DNA of 64,000 nt from NCBI RefSeq assembly GCF_000011065.1, contig NC_004663.1, positions 3,100,001 to 3,164,000 of the forward strand. The letters run 5' to 3'. Every line of letters begins with the position of its first letter. The stretch's first letter is position 1. Of this stretch, positions 26,489 to 35,437 are shown piece by piece. The position numbers and the translations under genes were made by a program. The notes below the pieces were generated by a model that had not been told where the DNA came from, did not search any database, and saw only the letters and a program-made list of their open reading frames with translations. This DNA comes from Bacteroides thetaiotaomicron VPI-5482. GTDB taxonomy: Bacteria > Bacteroidota > Bacteroidia > Bacteroidales > Bacteroidaceae.

Positions 26489-26510
26489 TTTATTAATAAA
26501 GGAATAGGTT

Positions 26511-27710
26511 TTATCTTCTTGAGCTGCTTTCTCTTTCTGAAGAACGGGAAGAAGAACCTCGGTTGCTGTTGCTTCTCGAACTTTCTGAAGATGAGCTTCT
26601 TTCTGTTGATCTGCCGGATACGTTCCCTCTGCTGGAACTACTGCCGGAATTGCTGTTCCTACCGGAGCTGCTGCCACGGTTTGTGCTCGTACCACTACTT
26701 GTCGGACGGCGACTGGAATTCGAAGACCCTGAATTCGTTTCCGGACGACGATTAGAATTCGGAGTACTTGTACTCGTTCCCGGACGACTTCCTGAATGAC
26801 GATCTCCTTCACCTCTGTTGTGGCCTCTGCCCGGAGTTACTTCCTTATTCGGTTTATCATTTCTGCCCGGAGTGGACGGTCTGCTTGGAATAGACGGTCG
26901 TTCATTGACCGAAGGTCTTTCAGAGTTGGAAGGTCTTCCGGAAGTGGACGGCCTGCCCGATGTAGATGGTCTGCCTGAAGTGGACGGTCTATGGTCCGTT
27001 TCAGGACGAGGACGGGAAGTATTTCCCGGACGTCCCGATGTATTAGGCCGTGACGTTGTTCCCGGACGTCCCGAAGTCCCCGGTCGGGTAGGTGCATTAT
27101 GCGGACGAACAGAAGTGTTCGGACGGAAACGTACAGAACCGAAGTCTGAACGACGATAAGAATGGAATACCCGCTGATCTCTTACCCGATATGGCGTAGG
27201 ATAGTGCACAAGATTATTATATCTTCCCCGATAATAACTCACATGATGAATATGCGGACGATAATGTGCACCACAGTAAGTCCGATAATGATAAGGTACA
27301 CCAAAATAGAATAAACTACGATTCGGATAATTGATATAAATCCGGAAATTCCATCTTCCCCCGGTGACATAAATCGGACGATAGAAATACTCAGCTCCCA
27401 AGAATCTGCGGTATTGCACATCGCTCAACACCCAACGAAGATCATCGTTGCGAATATCCAGCGCTTCATAGTAATCATCCAATGCCCACTCATCACCCCG
27501 TACTACATAATCCATAATATTACGAAGCGAATAAATGAAATCATAGTTAATCTCATACACGTCATTATATTGGGGATTATTCAGGTCCAGTTCGTATGCC
27601 ATCTTATCAGTAAGGAAACGTGTCTCCTTACGTACCTTGCTGGTACTCATTCCCGCCATTACAGTGGTACTGGCAGTCACGACTAACAATATAAATAGAA
27701 TTCTTTTCAT
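26511..27710 (-). CDS. Secreted protein with Arg/Pro/Ser-rich repetitive tail
   Basis: The 399 residues have a signal peptide (cut near TVMAG), a folded N-terminal part (about 20-200; Tyr-rich, FYFGVPYHYRTYCGAHYRPH), and a low-complexity tail with repeats of GRPSTS, RPGTTSRP and SSSRRS/NSNRGS. The tail is strongly basic and disordered. The first domain is conserved among Bacteroides near DUF4476 genes. It is the last of three leftward genes with gaps of 14 and 32 bases. Role unknown; a cell-envelope binding protein is a reasonable guess. Confidence 0.6.
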   Translation of the reverse strand: MKRILFILLVVTASTTVMAGMSTSKVRKETRFLTDKMAYELDLNNPQYNDVYEINYDFIYSLRNIMDYVVRGDEWALDDYYEALDIRNDDLRWVLSDVQYRRFLGAEYFYRPIYVTGGRWNFRIYINYPNRSLFYFGVPYHYRTYCGAHYRPHIHHVSYYRGRYNNLVHYPTPYRVRDQRVFHSYRRSDFGSVRFRPNTSVRPHNAPTRPGTSGRPGTTSRPNTSGRPGNTSRPRPETDHRPSTSGRPSTSGRPSTSGRPSNSERPSVNERPSIPSRPSTPGRNDKPNKEVTPGRGHNRGEGDRHSGSRPGTSTSTPNSNRRPETNSGSSNSSRRPTSSGTSTNRGSSSGRNSNSGSSSSRGNVSGRSTERSSSSESSRSNSNRGSSSRSSERESSSRR

Positions 27711-27724
27711 GGTTTCATTCTTTT

Positions 27725-28741
27725 TTAGTTACGTCCGCTATCGTAAGATTCCGCAAACTCCCTCATCTCTCTTTTGTCCATCTCAAAAGTGAAAACATCC
27801 GTCAGTATGGAGAAGTTCTTCTTATCTGCGATTTTCGGATAAAGTTTCTTTATCATATTCTTTTTATCTGTCTGAAAAGTACACATATCCACCAATTTAC
27901 GGCATTGGGCACAAGTGAATCCCGAAGGAGGTACAACTTCATCCAGCATCCTGGTACGGTCAGACTCAAAAGATTTACCTCTATATTCATTGAAGAAACG
28001 GTCAAAATCGGCTGAACTCATAGCTCTGGGCCGTACATATCCTACGTCTCCCGGTCGTTGGTCACCGTGGTAAGCCTGGATATATTCCTTCATCTTGTCA
28101 CGGTCAAAAGACGAAAAGAGCTTATTGACGACCGAAGCAAAATTTTCTTTATCCACAATTTGCGGATACATACGTTTCATCACAGTCATCTGGGCATCCG
28201 AACCACTTATCTGATCAATGATCTTTCCGCATTGGGCAGAAGTAAAATTGCAATCCAACAAAACGTCATCTATATATTTAATCTGCTCATCAGACATGAT
28301 CACCATCCGGAAATCACTAAGAAAACGATCAAACTCATCACGCATCATAAGTGTTCTGCGACGGGGACTTTCTTCATAGCGTGGCGGACGAACCGGATCC
28401 GTATTGGTTACAACAACGGAAGGAGACATCACAACCGGAGGCGGCGGAAGAAGTATTTCATCACCATTAAAGGTATCCATACCCGTAACTCTTCCATCTG
28501 CAAAATATACAATAATCTTGATCGAGTTGCCGTAAAGCACTGAAGAAATCCGGTGGTACTCCCATTCCTCGCCACCTCCGTCAAAACGTCTGTAATCCGG
28601 TTTACCCAAGATTTTTTCTACATTCTGCCGGGACATTCCCTGCTGAACCTCCATCACTTGCTTGTTGGATACGTAATAAGTAGAACAGCTACCGAGTATT
28701 ACCCACAACGTGAAAAACAGGATTATATGTATATTTTTCAT
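27725..28741 (-). CDS. Lipoprotein with BamE/OmlA-like segment and two DUF4476 repeats
   Basis: The 338 residues begin with a lipobox (LGSC, Cys19). Residues about 30-95 resemble SmpA/OmlA (BamE) domains: VQQGMSRQNVEKILGKPDY, EEWEYHR, VYFADGRVTGMD. Two DUF4476 repeats follow (about 135-225 and 245-335), each with FDRFxxxxR, a CxxAQC motif (CNFTSAQCGKII; GFTCAQCRKLV) and a K-x-x-YP element. It is the middle gene of the DUF4476 cluster. Envelope function is inferred from lipidation and the BamE-like part. Confidence 0.75.
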   Translation of the reverse strand: MKNIHIILFFTLWVILGSCSTYYVSNKQVMEVQQGMSRQNVEKILGKPDYRRFDGGGEEWEYHRISSVLYGNSIKIIVYFADGRVTGMDTFNGDEILLPPPPVVMSPSVVVTNTDPVRPPRYEESPRRRTLMMRDEFDRFLSDFRMVIMSDEQIKYIDDVLLDCNFTSAQCGKIIDQISGSDAQMTVMKRMYPQIVDKENFASVVNKLFSSFDRDKMKEYIQAYHGDQRPGDVGYVRPRAMSSADFDRFFNEYRGKSFESDRTRMLDEVVPPSGFTCAQCRKLVDMCTFQTDKKNMIKKLYPKIADKKNFSILTDVFTFEMDKREMREFAESYDSGRN

Positions 28742-28773
28742 AACCGTATCGTTTTTAGTGAACTAATGTATGA

Positions 28774-29454
28774 TCAGCGTCCTTCGTATTCCTTGATGAA
28801 ATCGTTCATTTTGGTCTTGTTACTGGAGAATGTAAGAGTACCGATCACTGTAAAGAAAGCCTCTTTATCTACAATATTGGGATACATCATTTTCATAATC
28901 TTCAGCCGTTCATTATCAAAGGTATAGAATTTCACCAGTTGAAGACACTGCTCCGATGTAAAATCAGAGTTCGCCAATGCAGTTGTAATCAACCCCATAC
29001 GATCTTTTTCAAAAGGCTCATTCTTCACACTATCAAAGAACTTCTTGAAAAGTTGGTCATTCATCACTCTATCGTAGCGGTTATAGTCCGGACGGTGTCC
29101 ACCCTGACCGGTTCCCGGTCTTCCGGGTCTGCCCGGACGGATATCTCCACGTTCTTCTACAATGATATCTTTTACTTCGTTTCCGTTAAAGTAAACGCGG
29201 TCATTATACAACCGTTCTCCTTTCCATACACGTTCTCCCGGGCGAGTCGGGCGGGAAGCGTACACTTCAATGGTATAATTTCCCGGTTTCAGATTGGCAA
29301 CGAAACAAGTAGTAGTAGGATAACACATCTGCCTTCCGCCAAAATAAACAAGAATCGGAGTATCTCCGCCATCAATCCGGATTCCGCTGACAGGCTGCGC
29401 TTTTAAAGAAAGGGCAGCGAGCAAAATACAGAAACTTATTATTATCTTACGCAT
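28774..29454 (-). CDS. DUF4476 secreted protein
   Basis: The 226 residues have a signal peptide (cut near LKAQP), a beta-sandwich N-terminal part (about 22-100: LKPGNYTIEVYASRP), a Gly/Arg/Pro linker (RPGRPGRPGTGQGG), and one C-terminal DUF4476 domain (about 130-226) with FTSEQCLQLVKFY and MKMMYPNIVDKEAF. First gene of the leftward cluster. DUF4476 is found mainly in Bacteroidota; function unknown. Confidence 0.75.
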   Translation of the reverse strand: MRKIIISFCILLAALSLKAQPVSGIRIDGGDTPILVYFGGRQMCYPTTTCFVANLKPGNYTIEVYASRPTRPGERVWKGERLYNDRVYFNGNEVKDIIVEERGDIRPGRPGRPGTGQGGHRPDYNRYDRVMNDQLFKKFFDSVKNEPFEKDRMGLITTALANSDFTSEQCLQLVKFYTFDNERLKIMKMMYPNIVDKEAFFTVIGTLTFSSNKTKMNDFIKEYEGR

Positions 29455-29567
29455 AGCTTATCTGTTTTTAAAATTATTATCTTTAACTGATATCACAAAA
29501 ATAGGGTGAGAAAACTCCCCACCCCAATGATTCTCTCTATTCCTGCATAGGGATTTCCCTATTCTGT

Positions 29568-30407
29568 TTAGGATTCTGCCAAAGTGATGCCGGTCTCATG
29601 CAAAGAAATCAATCGTTTCTTATACAAGTCACCTACACCTTTCTTAAAAGTTTTCTTGCTGACACCAAAGGTATCGTAAATATCTTCCGCAGGACTTTTA
29701 TCGTTCAGATTGATCCGTCCGCCATGTTCCCGAATATACTCCAACAGTGTCTTCGAGAAATCATCGACTTTCTCAAATCCCGGTTTCTGAAGTATCAGGT
29801 CCACCTTACCATCTTCGCGTACCTGTTTCACAAACGCCTTCATCTGCATACCGGTCTCCAATGCACGGAATATTTCATTTTCATACAGCAATCCGCTATA
29901 CTTATTGTCTATAATCGCTTTGAAACCCAAGTCCGTCTTCTGCCAGATCAGAATATCCACTTCCGCACCCGGAGCATAATCGGGCATATCTTTCGACAGG
30001 TAACGTTCTACCTTCGCCGAAGCTACAATACGATAACTTTCCTCATCCACATGAGCATGGACCACGTAGGATCTTCCCACCTGCATTTTCATCTTCTGCT
30101 CACTGAAAGGTACAAATAAGTCTTTCATCAATCCCCAGTTGAGGAATGCCCCGAACTGGTTCACCCAAGAGACTTCGAGACAGGCGAACTGCCCTACCTG
30201 CACCAACGGAGTCAGTGTCGTGGCAATCAGTCTTTCGTCAATATCCAGATAAAGAAATACATTCAACATATCCCCTACCTTACAGTCTTCGGGTACATAA
30301 CGGGTGGGCAGCAGGATTTCACCTTCATCTCCTCCGTCGAGATACAAACCGAAATCGACTTCCTTTACCACTTCGAGTTGGTTGAATTTTCCTAATTCGA
30401 TACTCAT
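29568..30407 (-). CDS. CvfB-type S1-like RNA-binding protein
   Basis: The 279 residues match the CvfB/YitL family: an N-terminal S1-like barrel (FNQLEVVKEVDFGLYLDGGD), a second (VSWVNQFGAFLNWGLMKDLFVP), a third S1 (LGFKAIIDNKYSGLLYENEI), and a C-terminal winged helix (EDIYDTFGVSKKTFKKGVGDLYK). S. aureus CvfB binds RNA and affects virulence genes; the role in Bacteroides is not defined. Cytoplasmic, single gene. Confidence 0.88.
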   Translation of the reverse strand: MSIELGKFNQLEVVKEVDFGLYLDGGDEGEILLPTRYVPEDCKVGDMLNVFLYLDIDERLIATTLTPLVQVGQFACLEVSWVNQFGAFLNWGLMKDLFVPFSEQKMKMQVGRSYVVHAHVDEESYRIVASAKVERYLSKDMPDYAPGAEVDILIWQKTDLGFKAIIDNKYSGLLYENEIFRALETGMQMKAFVKQVREDGKVDLILQKPGFEKVDDFSKTLLEYIREHGGRINLNDKSPAEDIYDTFGVSKKTFKKGVGDLYKKRLISLHETGITLAES

Positions 30408-31139
30408 ACTTTTATCTATTTATTATATAACGAACAAAGATAAGAAATAAAAACGAGACTAAAAGCAGAGCTCAGAAAGAAGGTTGTAAAAGAGCGATTT
30501 ATGCGATAATCAGAGAAAAGTGGAGTCAGGCATTTTCGTTGAAGGGGCTAAGGTTGTTCCGAACTCTTAACGAACAAACATGACCAAGCTGCAAGCGGTT
30601 CTGATAAAAATCGTACTGTCGTACTCTATCCAAAGAGTATTTTACCAGAAATCTTATATGTTCTAAGCCTTGCACAACCTTTGCCCTGCAACGTAAACTA
30701 CCGCCTCATAAAGACACACATAATTCTGTAAAAACAAGCATCCTGTGAAACGAATTGGCATATCATGGTTGTTATTTTGCGAACATAACAGTCTGCGATA
30801 TATCTTATCGATTTATTTCTTGATTCAAATAGTTTTTGTAATTTTGTAAATGAACTAAAGAAACAGCAAAAAAGAAATAGATTATTTAAAGACATATAGC
30901 ATAACTTGCGGACTATTATTTGATTCGGTTAAATCTGGTAAATTAAACAAGGAATCTAAAATATTGGTCGAAGCAGGTTTGTACCCTCTAAGGGCGCAGA
31001 CTGTTTTACCTATTTTGATTCCGGGCTTACCAGAGCCTAACCGAAAAATAGAGAAAAGATAGTGTTGCGTCCTTTTTTCTTTTTAGGCAACCGGAACATC
31101 GATAATCCGATAAATATCGGTTAATTAAATTAATCAACT
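30408..31139. other. Intergenic region upstream of the accessory island
   Basis: The 730 bases carry no gene I can support. A frame without a start codon runs 30859-31062 (67 codons, ends EPNRKIEKR) and could be a gene remnant. Small hairpins occur at 30613-30624 (GTAC/GTAC) and 30622-30639 (TACTCT/AGAGTA). A palindrome CCGATA-AA-TATCGG lies at 31107-31120, just before the first island ORF, and may be an operator. Confidence 0.45.
31107..31120. promoter_or_regulatory. Palindrome before the accessory island, possible operator
   Basis: CCGATAAATATCGG is a 14-bp palindrome 20 bases before the small ORF at 31140. A WYL-type regulator is encoded at the end of the same island and could bind here. 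This is inference from position only. Confidence 0.35.
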
Positions 31140-31256
31140 ATGACAAAACAAATTAAAGTAATTCTGAAAATAGTTAGAAATGGAAATGGAGTAGTAATTA
31201 CTCCGGAAATGGAAATTATACGAAAGGTGATTTTTTATGTTGAATTATTAAAGTAG
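31140..31256 (+). CDS. Small ORF at the head of the accessory island
   Basis: ATG at 31140 opens 38 codons (MTKQIKVILKIVRNGNGVVI and so on, to a TAG at 31254-31256). It starts 20 bases after the palindrome and ends 6 bases before the membrane-protein start, so it could be the first gene of the operon or a leader peptide. No family recognised. Composition is AT-rich like the following genes. Confidence 0.4.
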   Translation: MTKQIKVILKIVRNGNGVVITPEMEIIRKVIFYVELLK

Positions 31257-31262
31257 GATATT

Positions 31263-31781
31263 ATGAAAACATTTATATCGTGGATTATTGCCAATTTTGA
31301 AGGAGTTATATTTTGCATTATTTTTTCGATAATAGCTATATTTCTATTTAGTAATCCACCAATAAAAGACGATGGAACAATAATCTCACACAAAGGGCTA
31401 CTTGAGCTTCTAATACTATCTGCAGTTTTTATTGGAGGATTAACCTTACAAACGAAAAATGCTGGTGTAGGAATAATAAAATATTTGCTGATAGTAGCCT
31501 TTCTCATTTGGAGACCTGGCTTAGATGATTCACTAATACAAAATTTCCTAAGTTGGACTTTCCTCTGGATATTATTTATTGGAAGTAGTGTAATTGGACT
31601 TATATCTGCAATCTACGCATTCTTAAACTTTGATGATGTTGTTTCTCTCCGAATGCTATATCGTAACAGCTGTGTATCTTTATTTGAAGCAAACTGGCTA
31701 TATACCATTGATCGATTTGCAGGTCTTTCACTCTCAATATTTTTAAATATAGGTTGGTTTATTATGATATTAAAACTATAG
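31263..31781 (+). CDS. Integral membrane protein, unknown
   Basis: The 172 residues have about five hydrophobic helices (about 9-30, 44-60, 67-84, 92-121, 150-170) joined by short loops. No known family motif seen. AT-rich codon use differs from the housekeeping genes around it. It begins 6 bases after the small ORF and its stop lies 4 bases before the next gene, so it is part of one operon. In defence-like modules a membrane protein beside a nucleic-acid protein often acts as effector; this is inference. Confidence 0.6.
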   Translation: MKTFISWIIANFEGVIFCIIFSIIAIFLFSNPPIKDDGTIISHKGLLELLILSAVFIGGLTLQTKNAGVGIIKYLLIVAFLIWRPGLDDSLIQNFLSWTFLWILFIGSSVIGLISAIYAFLNFDDVVSLRMLYRNSCVSLFEANWLYTIDRFAGLSLSIFLNIGWFIMILKL

Positions 31782-31785
31782 CGTC

Positions 31786-32496
31786 ATGAACAATATTTTA
31801 GACAAATCATTAGATTCTCAATTTGATAAAATTGAAAATCTTACGTGGTTCCCTTGGGTGGGGAAAGGTTATAAATGTGCTAAACGAAAACTCTTAGTAG
31901 TTGGTGAATCTCACTATCTCAATGAAGATAGTGATGAAAATAATGAGAAAAGGAGAGAATTACTTATAAGAGATAAAGAACACACTAGAAATTGCTTATA
32001 TGAGGTATTAATTAATAAATCTTGGTCTAGCAAAACATATTCCAATATAATGGAGGCCTTGTGTGACAGGGGTATTCTATCAGATAACAAAACAGCATTA
32101 TCGGAAATCGCATACTATAATTTCATCCAAAGGCAAATGGATTATTCAAAAGATAGTAAAGAACGTCCCAATATTGATGACTATAAAATTGCTTGGAAAT
32201 GTTTTCTGCACATTATTGACATATTACAACCTACAGACTGCATTTTTGTTGGAGTTGAGTCAGTGACTTTATTTGAAGAAATAATGGATAAATATGGAGT
32301 TCAGTATACTGGCATTGATGTACTGGAAAAACTCAATGACGCTTATCCTAAGAAAACCTCGATTAGATTGGACTCAAAAAATAATATCAATATTATATTC
32401 ATCAAACATTCTTCTTGCTATTTTAGTCCCGGCAAGTGGCATGATTTCTTGAAACAACAAATACCGGAAGCTATAGAATGGCTAAATCGGGTTTAG
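31786..32496 (+). CDS. Protein resembling the uracil-DNA-glycosylase fold, unknown
   Basis: The 236 residues show a strand-plus-loop KLLVVGESHYL (about 34-45) in the place of the UDG motif A, a middle strand CIFVGVES, and a C-terminal FIKHSSCYFSPGKWHDFL in the place of the HPS-type motif B. Catalytic water-activating residues of true UDGs are not clear. It may therefore be a UDG-superfamily member with another activity on nucleic acid. Its stop overlaps the WG-repeat gene by 19 bases, so translation is coupled. Fold assignment is tentative. Confidence 0.5.
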   Translation: MNNILDKSLDSQFDKIENLTWFPWVGKGYKCAKRKLLVVGESHYLNEDSDENNEKRRELLIRDKEHTRNCLYEVLINKSWSSKTYSNIMEALCDRGILSDNKTALSEIAYYNFIQRQMDYSKDSKERPNIDDYKIAWKCFLHIIDILQPTDCIFVGVESVTLFEEIMDKYGVQYTGIDVLEKLNDAYPKKTSIRLDSKNNINIIFIKHSSCYFSPGKWHDFLKQQIPEAIEWLNRV

Positions 32497-33086
32497 AAAA
32501 TATAATTATAACTACGGCATATCCCTTTATAAAAGAGGCTGCCGTAGTTTGGGTACAAAACTCCATTCTCTCTGATAATTACTCCTGCTGTCGTGAGAAA
32601 TGCGGACTGATAAATGATAAGGGAGAGTTTATTATACCTCCGATATATGACAATATAAAATATAACGGAGGAGCAAATATAGCTGTCAATATTGGATTTG
32701 AAGAGCATGAATCATATGAAGAGTCTGGAAAATGGGGCGTGATCGACTTGAATAATAATATTCTGATCCCACTAAAATATTCGGAAATTTATCTGTGGGA
32801 GAATGGTCTGTATGCTGTAGAATTTCTAAAAAAATGGGGAGTTATTGATATATCCGAAAAGATAATTATTCCATTCGAATATGATTGGATTTCGTGGTCA
32901 GATCAATATGGATGGATTCAAGCTCTCCTTCAAGGGAAATATGGGAGCATTACCATTGAAGGAGAAATAATGATCCCATTTATATATGATGAAATGCTAT
33001 GCTGTGGAGATGCCCAATTAATTCCGGTAAAACACGGGAATCAAGCTTATTATATAGATAGGAATGGACATAGAGTTCTACTATAG
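32478..33086 (+). CDS. WG-repeat protein
   Basis: The 202 residues contain five WG beta-repeats with the pattern W/CG-x-I-(D/N)-x-x-G-x-x-(I/V)-IP-x-x-Y: KCGLINDKGEFIIPPIYDN, KWGVIDLNNNILIPLKYSE, KWGVIDISEKIIIPFEYDW, KYGSITIEGEIMIPFIYDE, and a final YYIDRNGHRVLL. WG repeats form beta structures used for binding. No signal peptide, so cytoplasmic. It overlaps the preceding gene by 19 bases. Role in the island unknown. Confidence 0.75.
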   Translation: MAKSGLENIIITTAYPFIKEAAVVWVQNSILSDNYSCCREKCGLINDKGEFIIPPIYDNIKYNGGANIAVNIGFEEHESYEESGKWGVIDLNNNILIPLKYSEIYLWENGLYAVEFLKKWGVIDISEKIIIPFEYDWISWSDQYGWIQALLQGKYGSITIEGEIMIPFIYDEMLCCGDAQLIPVKHGNQAYYIDRNGHRVLL

Positions 33087-33119
33087 TTTAAAAATAAATA
33101 CAATTACTAATCTTATTTT

Positions 33120-34022
33120 ATGGCAAAAGGCTTATTTGACAGATATATTTGGTTGATAGACACAATTTATCGTGCTGGAAAAATTACATTTGAAGAAATT
33201 AATAAGCGCTGGTTACGCACCGAAATGAGTAACGGAGAAGAAATACCATTACGAACATTCCATAACCACCGGAAAGCGATTGAAACAATGTTTGATATCA
33301 ATATTGAATGTAACAAACGAGCTGGTTACTATTATTACATAGAAAATGCCGATGATATCGATAAAGACAAGATAAAAAAATGGTTACTTAACACCTTTGC
33401 CATAAATAACTTAGCTAACGAAAGCCATCGTCTTAAGCAAAGAATCTTGTTTGAGGATATCCCCTCCGGAAAACAATATTTATCCTCAATTATTGAAGCA
33501 ATGCTGGAAAACCGGATTATTGAGATTACTTATCAGAGTTATTGGAAAGAAGAAGCTAATACATTTACAATTGAACCATTCTGTGTGAAAGTGTTCAAAC
33601 AACGCTGGTATATCATAGCCCGCAGTCCTTATTATGATACTATAATGATTTATGCGCTCGATCGTATTCAGAACTTACAAGTTACGGATATAACGTTTAA
33701 TTATCCATCAGATTTTGATCCACAAAGTTATTTTGAGTTTAGTTTCGGTATTGTCGTAGATGAAATTTGTAACATTGATAAAATCCGAATTAAAGTATAT
33801 GGCAAAAAATGTCAATATATTAAAGCTTTGCCCTTGCATCACTCGCAAAGTGAAGTTGAAACGACCAAAAGCTATTCCATTTTTGAGTATTTATTAAAGC
33901 CGACCTATGATTTTTGCCAAGAACTATTATCGCATGGTGATGAAATAGAGGTATTGTCTCCAACATCACTCAAAGAACAAATTAAAGAGATTGTAAAAAA
34001 CATGAGTAGATACTATAATTGA
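33120..34022 (+). CDS. WYL-domain transcriptional regulator
   Basis: The 300 residues start with a winged helix-turn-helix (about 1-65: GKITFEEINKRWLRTEM, LRTFHNHRKAIETMF) and continue to a WYL domain (about 125-210: AMLENRIIEITYQSYWKE, FTIEPFCVKVFKQRWYIIAR, YALDRIQNLQV) and a WCX-type end. WYL proteins are ligand-sensing regulators, often encoded beside phage-defence systems (for example BrxR and CapW). It is the last gene of the island, 33 bases after the WG-repeat gene. Confidence 0.85.
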   Translation: MAKGLFDRYIWLIDTIYRAGKITFEEINKRWLRTEMSNGEEIPLRTFHNHRKAIETMFDINIECNKRAGYYYYIENADDIDKDKIKKWLLNTFAINNLANESHRLKQRILFEDIPSGKQYLSSIIEAMLENRIIEITYQSYWKEEANTFTIEPFCVKVFKQRWYIIARSPYYDTIMIYALDRIQNLQVTDITFNYPSDFDPQSYFEFSFGIVVDEICNIDKIRIKVYGKKCQYIKALPLHHSQSEVETTKSYSIFEYLLKPTYDFCQELLSHGDEIEVLSPTSLKEQIKEIVKNMSRYYN

Positions 34023-34336
34023 ATAGTATTTGCCTATTCTATATTCGTACAAAGTTGTTTGATGAAATGCACAGAAGTTCAGCACAATTACATTGTCGCC
34101 AAATCATTTCCAGCAACTTTCCATATCTCTACTTGGTGGTGTCATTCATATTGATACAGGAAAGTTTCTTATCCTCTGCAAAGATAATCTATTTTAGGCA
34201 CATCCCTTTCATCAGACAGGTATAACTTTTCGTTATCAAACAAAACTATTTTCGATGAACAATCGGACGATTAAGTCGTTATCTTTGTAGCGGTAATAAG
34301 CAAGAACAGATTATTCATCTTTAAACATATATAATT
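34023..34336. other. Intergenic region with mdh promoter
   Basis: No gene supported. TATCTTTG at 34280-34287 is a -7 box about 50 bases before the malate dehydrogenase start. Confidence 0.5.
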
Positions 34337-35338
34337 ATGGAATTTTTAACCAACGAGAAACTTACGATTGTAGGAGCAGCCGGAATGATCGGCTCCAATA
34401 TGGCTCAAACAGCTATGATGATGAAACTCACTCCGAATATTTGTCTATATGATCCTTTTGCTCCCGCTCTGGAAGGCGTGGCAGAAGAATTATATCACTG
34501 CGGTTTCGAAGGCGTGAATCTGACTTATACTTCCGATATCAAAGAAGCATTGACAGGAGCCTCTTATATCGTATCTTCCGGTGGTGCAGCCCGCAAAGCA
34601 GGCATGACCCGTGAAGACTTGTTGAAAGGAAATGCTGAAATTGCCGCTCAGTTCGGTAAAGATGTCCGCCAATACTGTCCGAATGTAAAACATATCGTTG
34701 TCATCTTTAACCCTGCTGATATCACAGGATTGATCACACTGCTATATTCCGGTCTGAAACCATCCCAGGTTTCTACACTGGCAGCACTGGACAGCACCCG
34801 TCTGCAGAATGAACTGGTGAAATATTTCCATATTCCCGCTTCCGACATTCAAAACTGCCGTACGTATGGCGGACATGGAGAACAGATGGCCGTATTCGCC
34901 TCAACTACCAAAGTAAAAGGCGAACCGCTGACTGATTTCATCGGAACTACCCGTCTTCCGCTGACAGAATGGGAAGCATTAAAAGTACGTGTCATACAGG
35001 GTGGCAAACATATCATCGATCTTCGTGGCCGTTCTTCTTTCCAAAGCCCGGCTTATCTTTCTATCGAAATGATCGCTGCCGCAATGGGTGGACAACCGTT
35101 CCGCTGGCCTGCCGGTACTTATGTTTCCAATGGTAAGTTCGACCACATCATGATGGCTATGGAAACTTCCATTACGAAAGATGGCGTTACTTACAAAGAA
35201 GTGGCCGGATCTCCTTCCGAACAGGAAGAACTGGAAAAGAGCTACGAACATCTGTGCAAACTTCGCGATGAAGTGATTGAAATGGGGATCATCCCGGCAA
35301 TCAAAGACTGGCATTCTCTGAATCCCAATATTGACTAA
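34337..35338 (+). CDS. mdh: Malate dehydrogenase
   Basis: The 333 residues begin with a Rossmann NAD-binding motif (IVGAAGMIGSNMAQ), then the acidic position (CLYDPF), the NP motif (VIFNPADITG), a substrate arginine region (ALDSTRLQNEL) and the catalytic histidine (TYGGHGEQM). This is the malate/lactate dehydrogenase family in the Bacteroides malate form. It reduces oxaloacetate to malate in the reductive branch to fumarate and succinate. Single gene with own promoter and terminator. Confidence 0.92.
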   Translation: MEFLTNEKLTIVGAAGMIGSNMAQTAMMMKLTPNICLYDPFAPALEGVAEELYHCGFEGVNLTYTSDIKEALTGASYIVSSGGAARKAGMTREDLLKGNAEIAAQFGKDVRQYCPNVKHIVVIFNPADITGLITLLYSGLKPSQVSTLAALDSTRLQNELVKYFHIPASDIQNCRTYGGHGEQMAVFASTTKVKGEPLTDFIGTTRLPLTEWEALKVRVIQGGKHIIDLRGRSSFQSPAYLSIEMIAAAMGGQPFRWPAGTYVSNGKFDHIMMAMETSITKDGVTYKEVAGSPSEQEELEKSYEHLCKLRDEVIEMGIIPAIKDWHSLNPNID

Positions 35339-35358
35339 CCAGTATCATTAATATAATA

Positions 35359-35402
35359 AACACCGGAACTCAACGATATTTTTCCGTTCGAGTTCCGGTG
35401 TT
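35359..35402 (+). terminator. mdh terminator
   Basis: Arms AACACCGGAACTC (35359-35371) and GAGTTCCGGTGTT (35390-35402) followed by TTTCTTTT. Confidence 0.8.
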
Positions 35403-35437
35403 TTTCTTTTACCATTACTGCTTGTCTGCAATTAATC

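Noticed and set aside
26519..27159. Several ORFs opposite the basic low-complexity protein
   Set aside because: They are mirror readings of the GRPSTS-type repeats; the minus-strand gene has a signal peptide and operon context.
30698..30895. 65-codon minus-strand ORF
   Set aside because: No features, no promoter, in an AT-rich gap.
34019..34225. 68-codon ORF overlapping the WYL gene stop, with TTG start
   Set aside because: No recognisable features; composition fits chance in AT-rich DNA before the mdh promoter.
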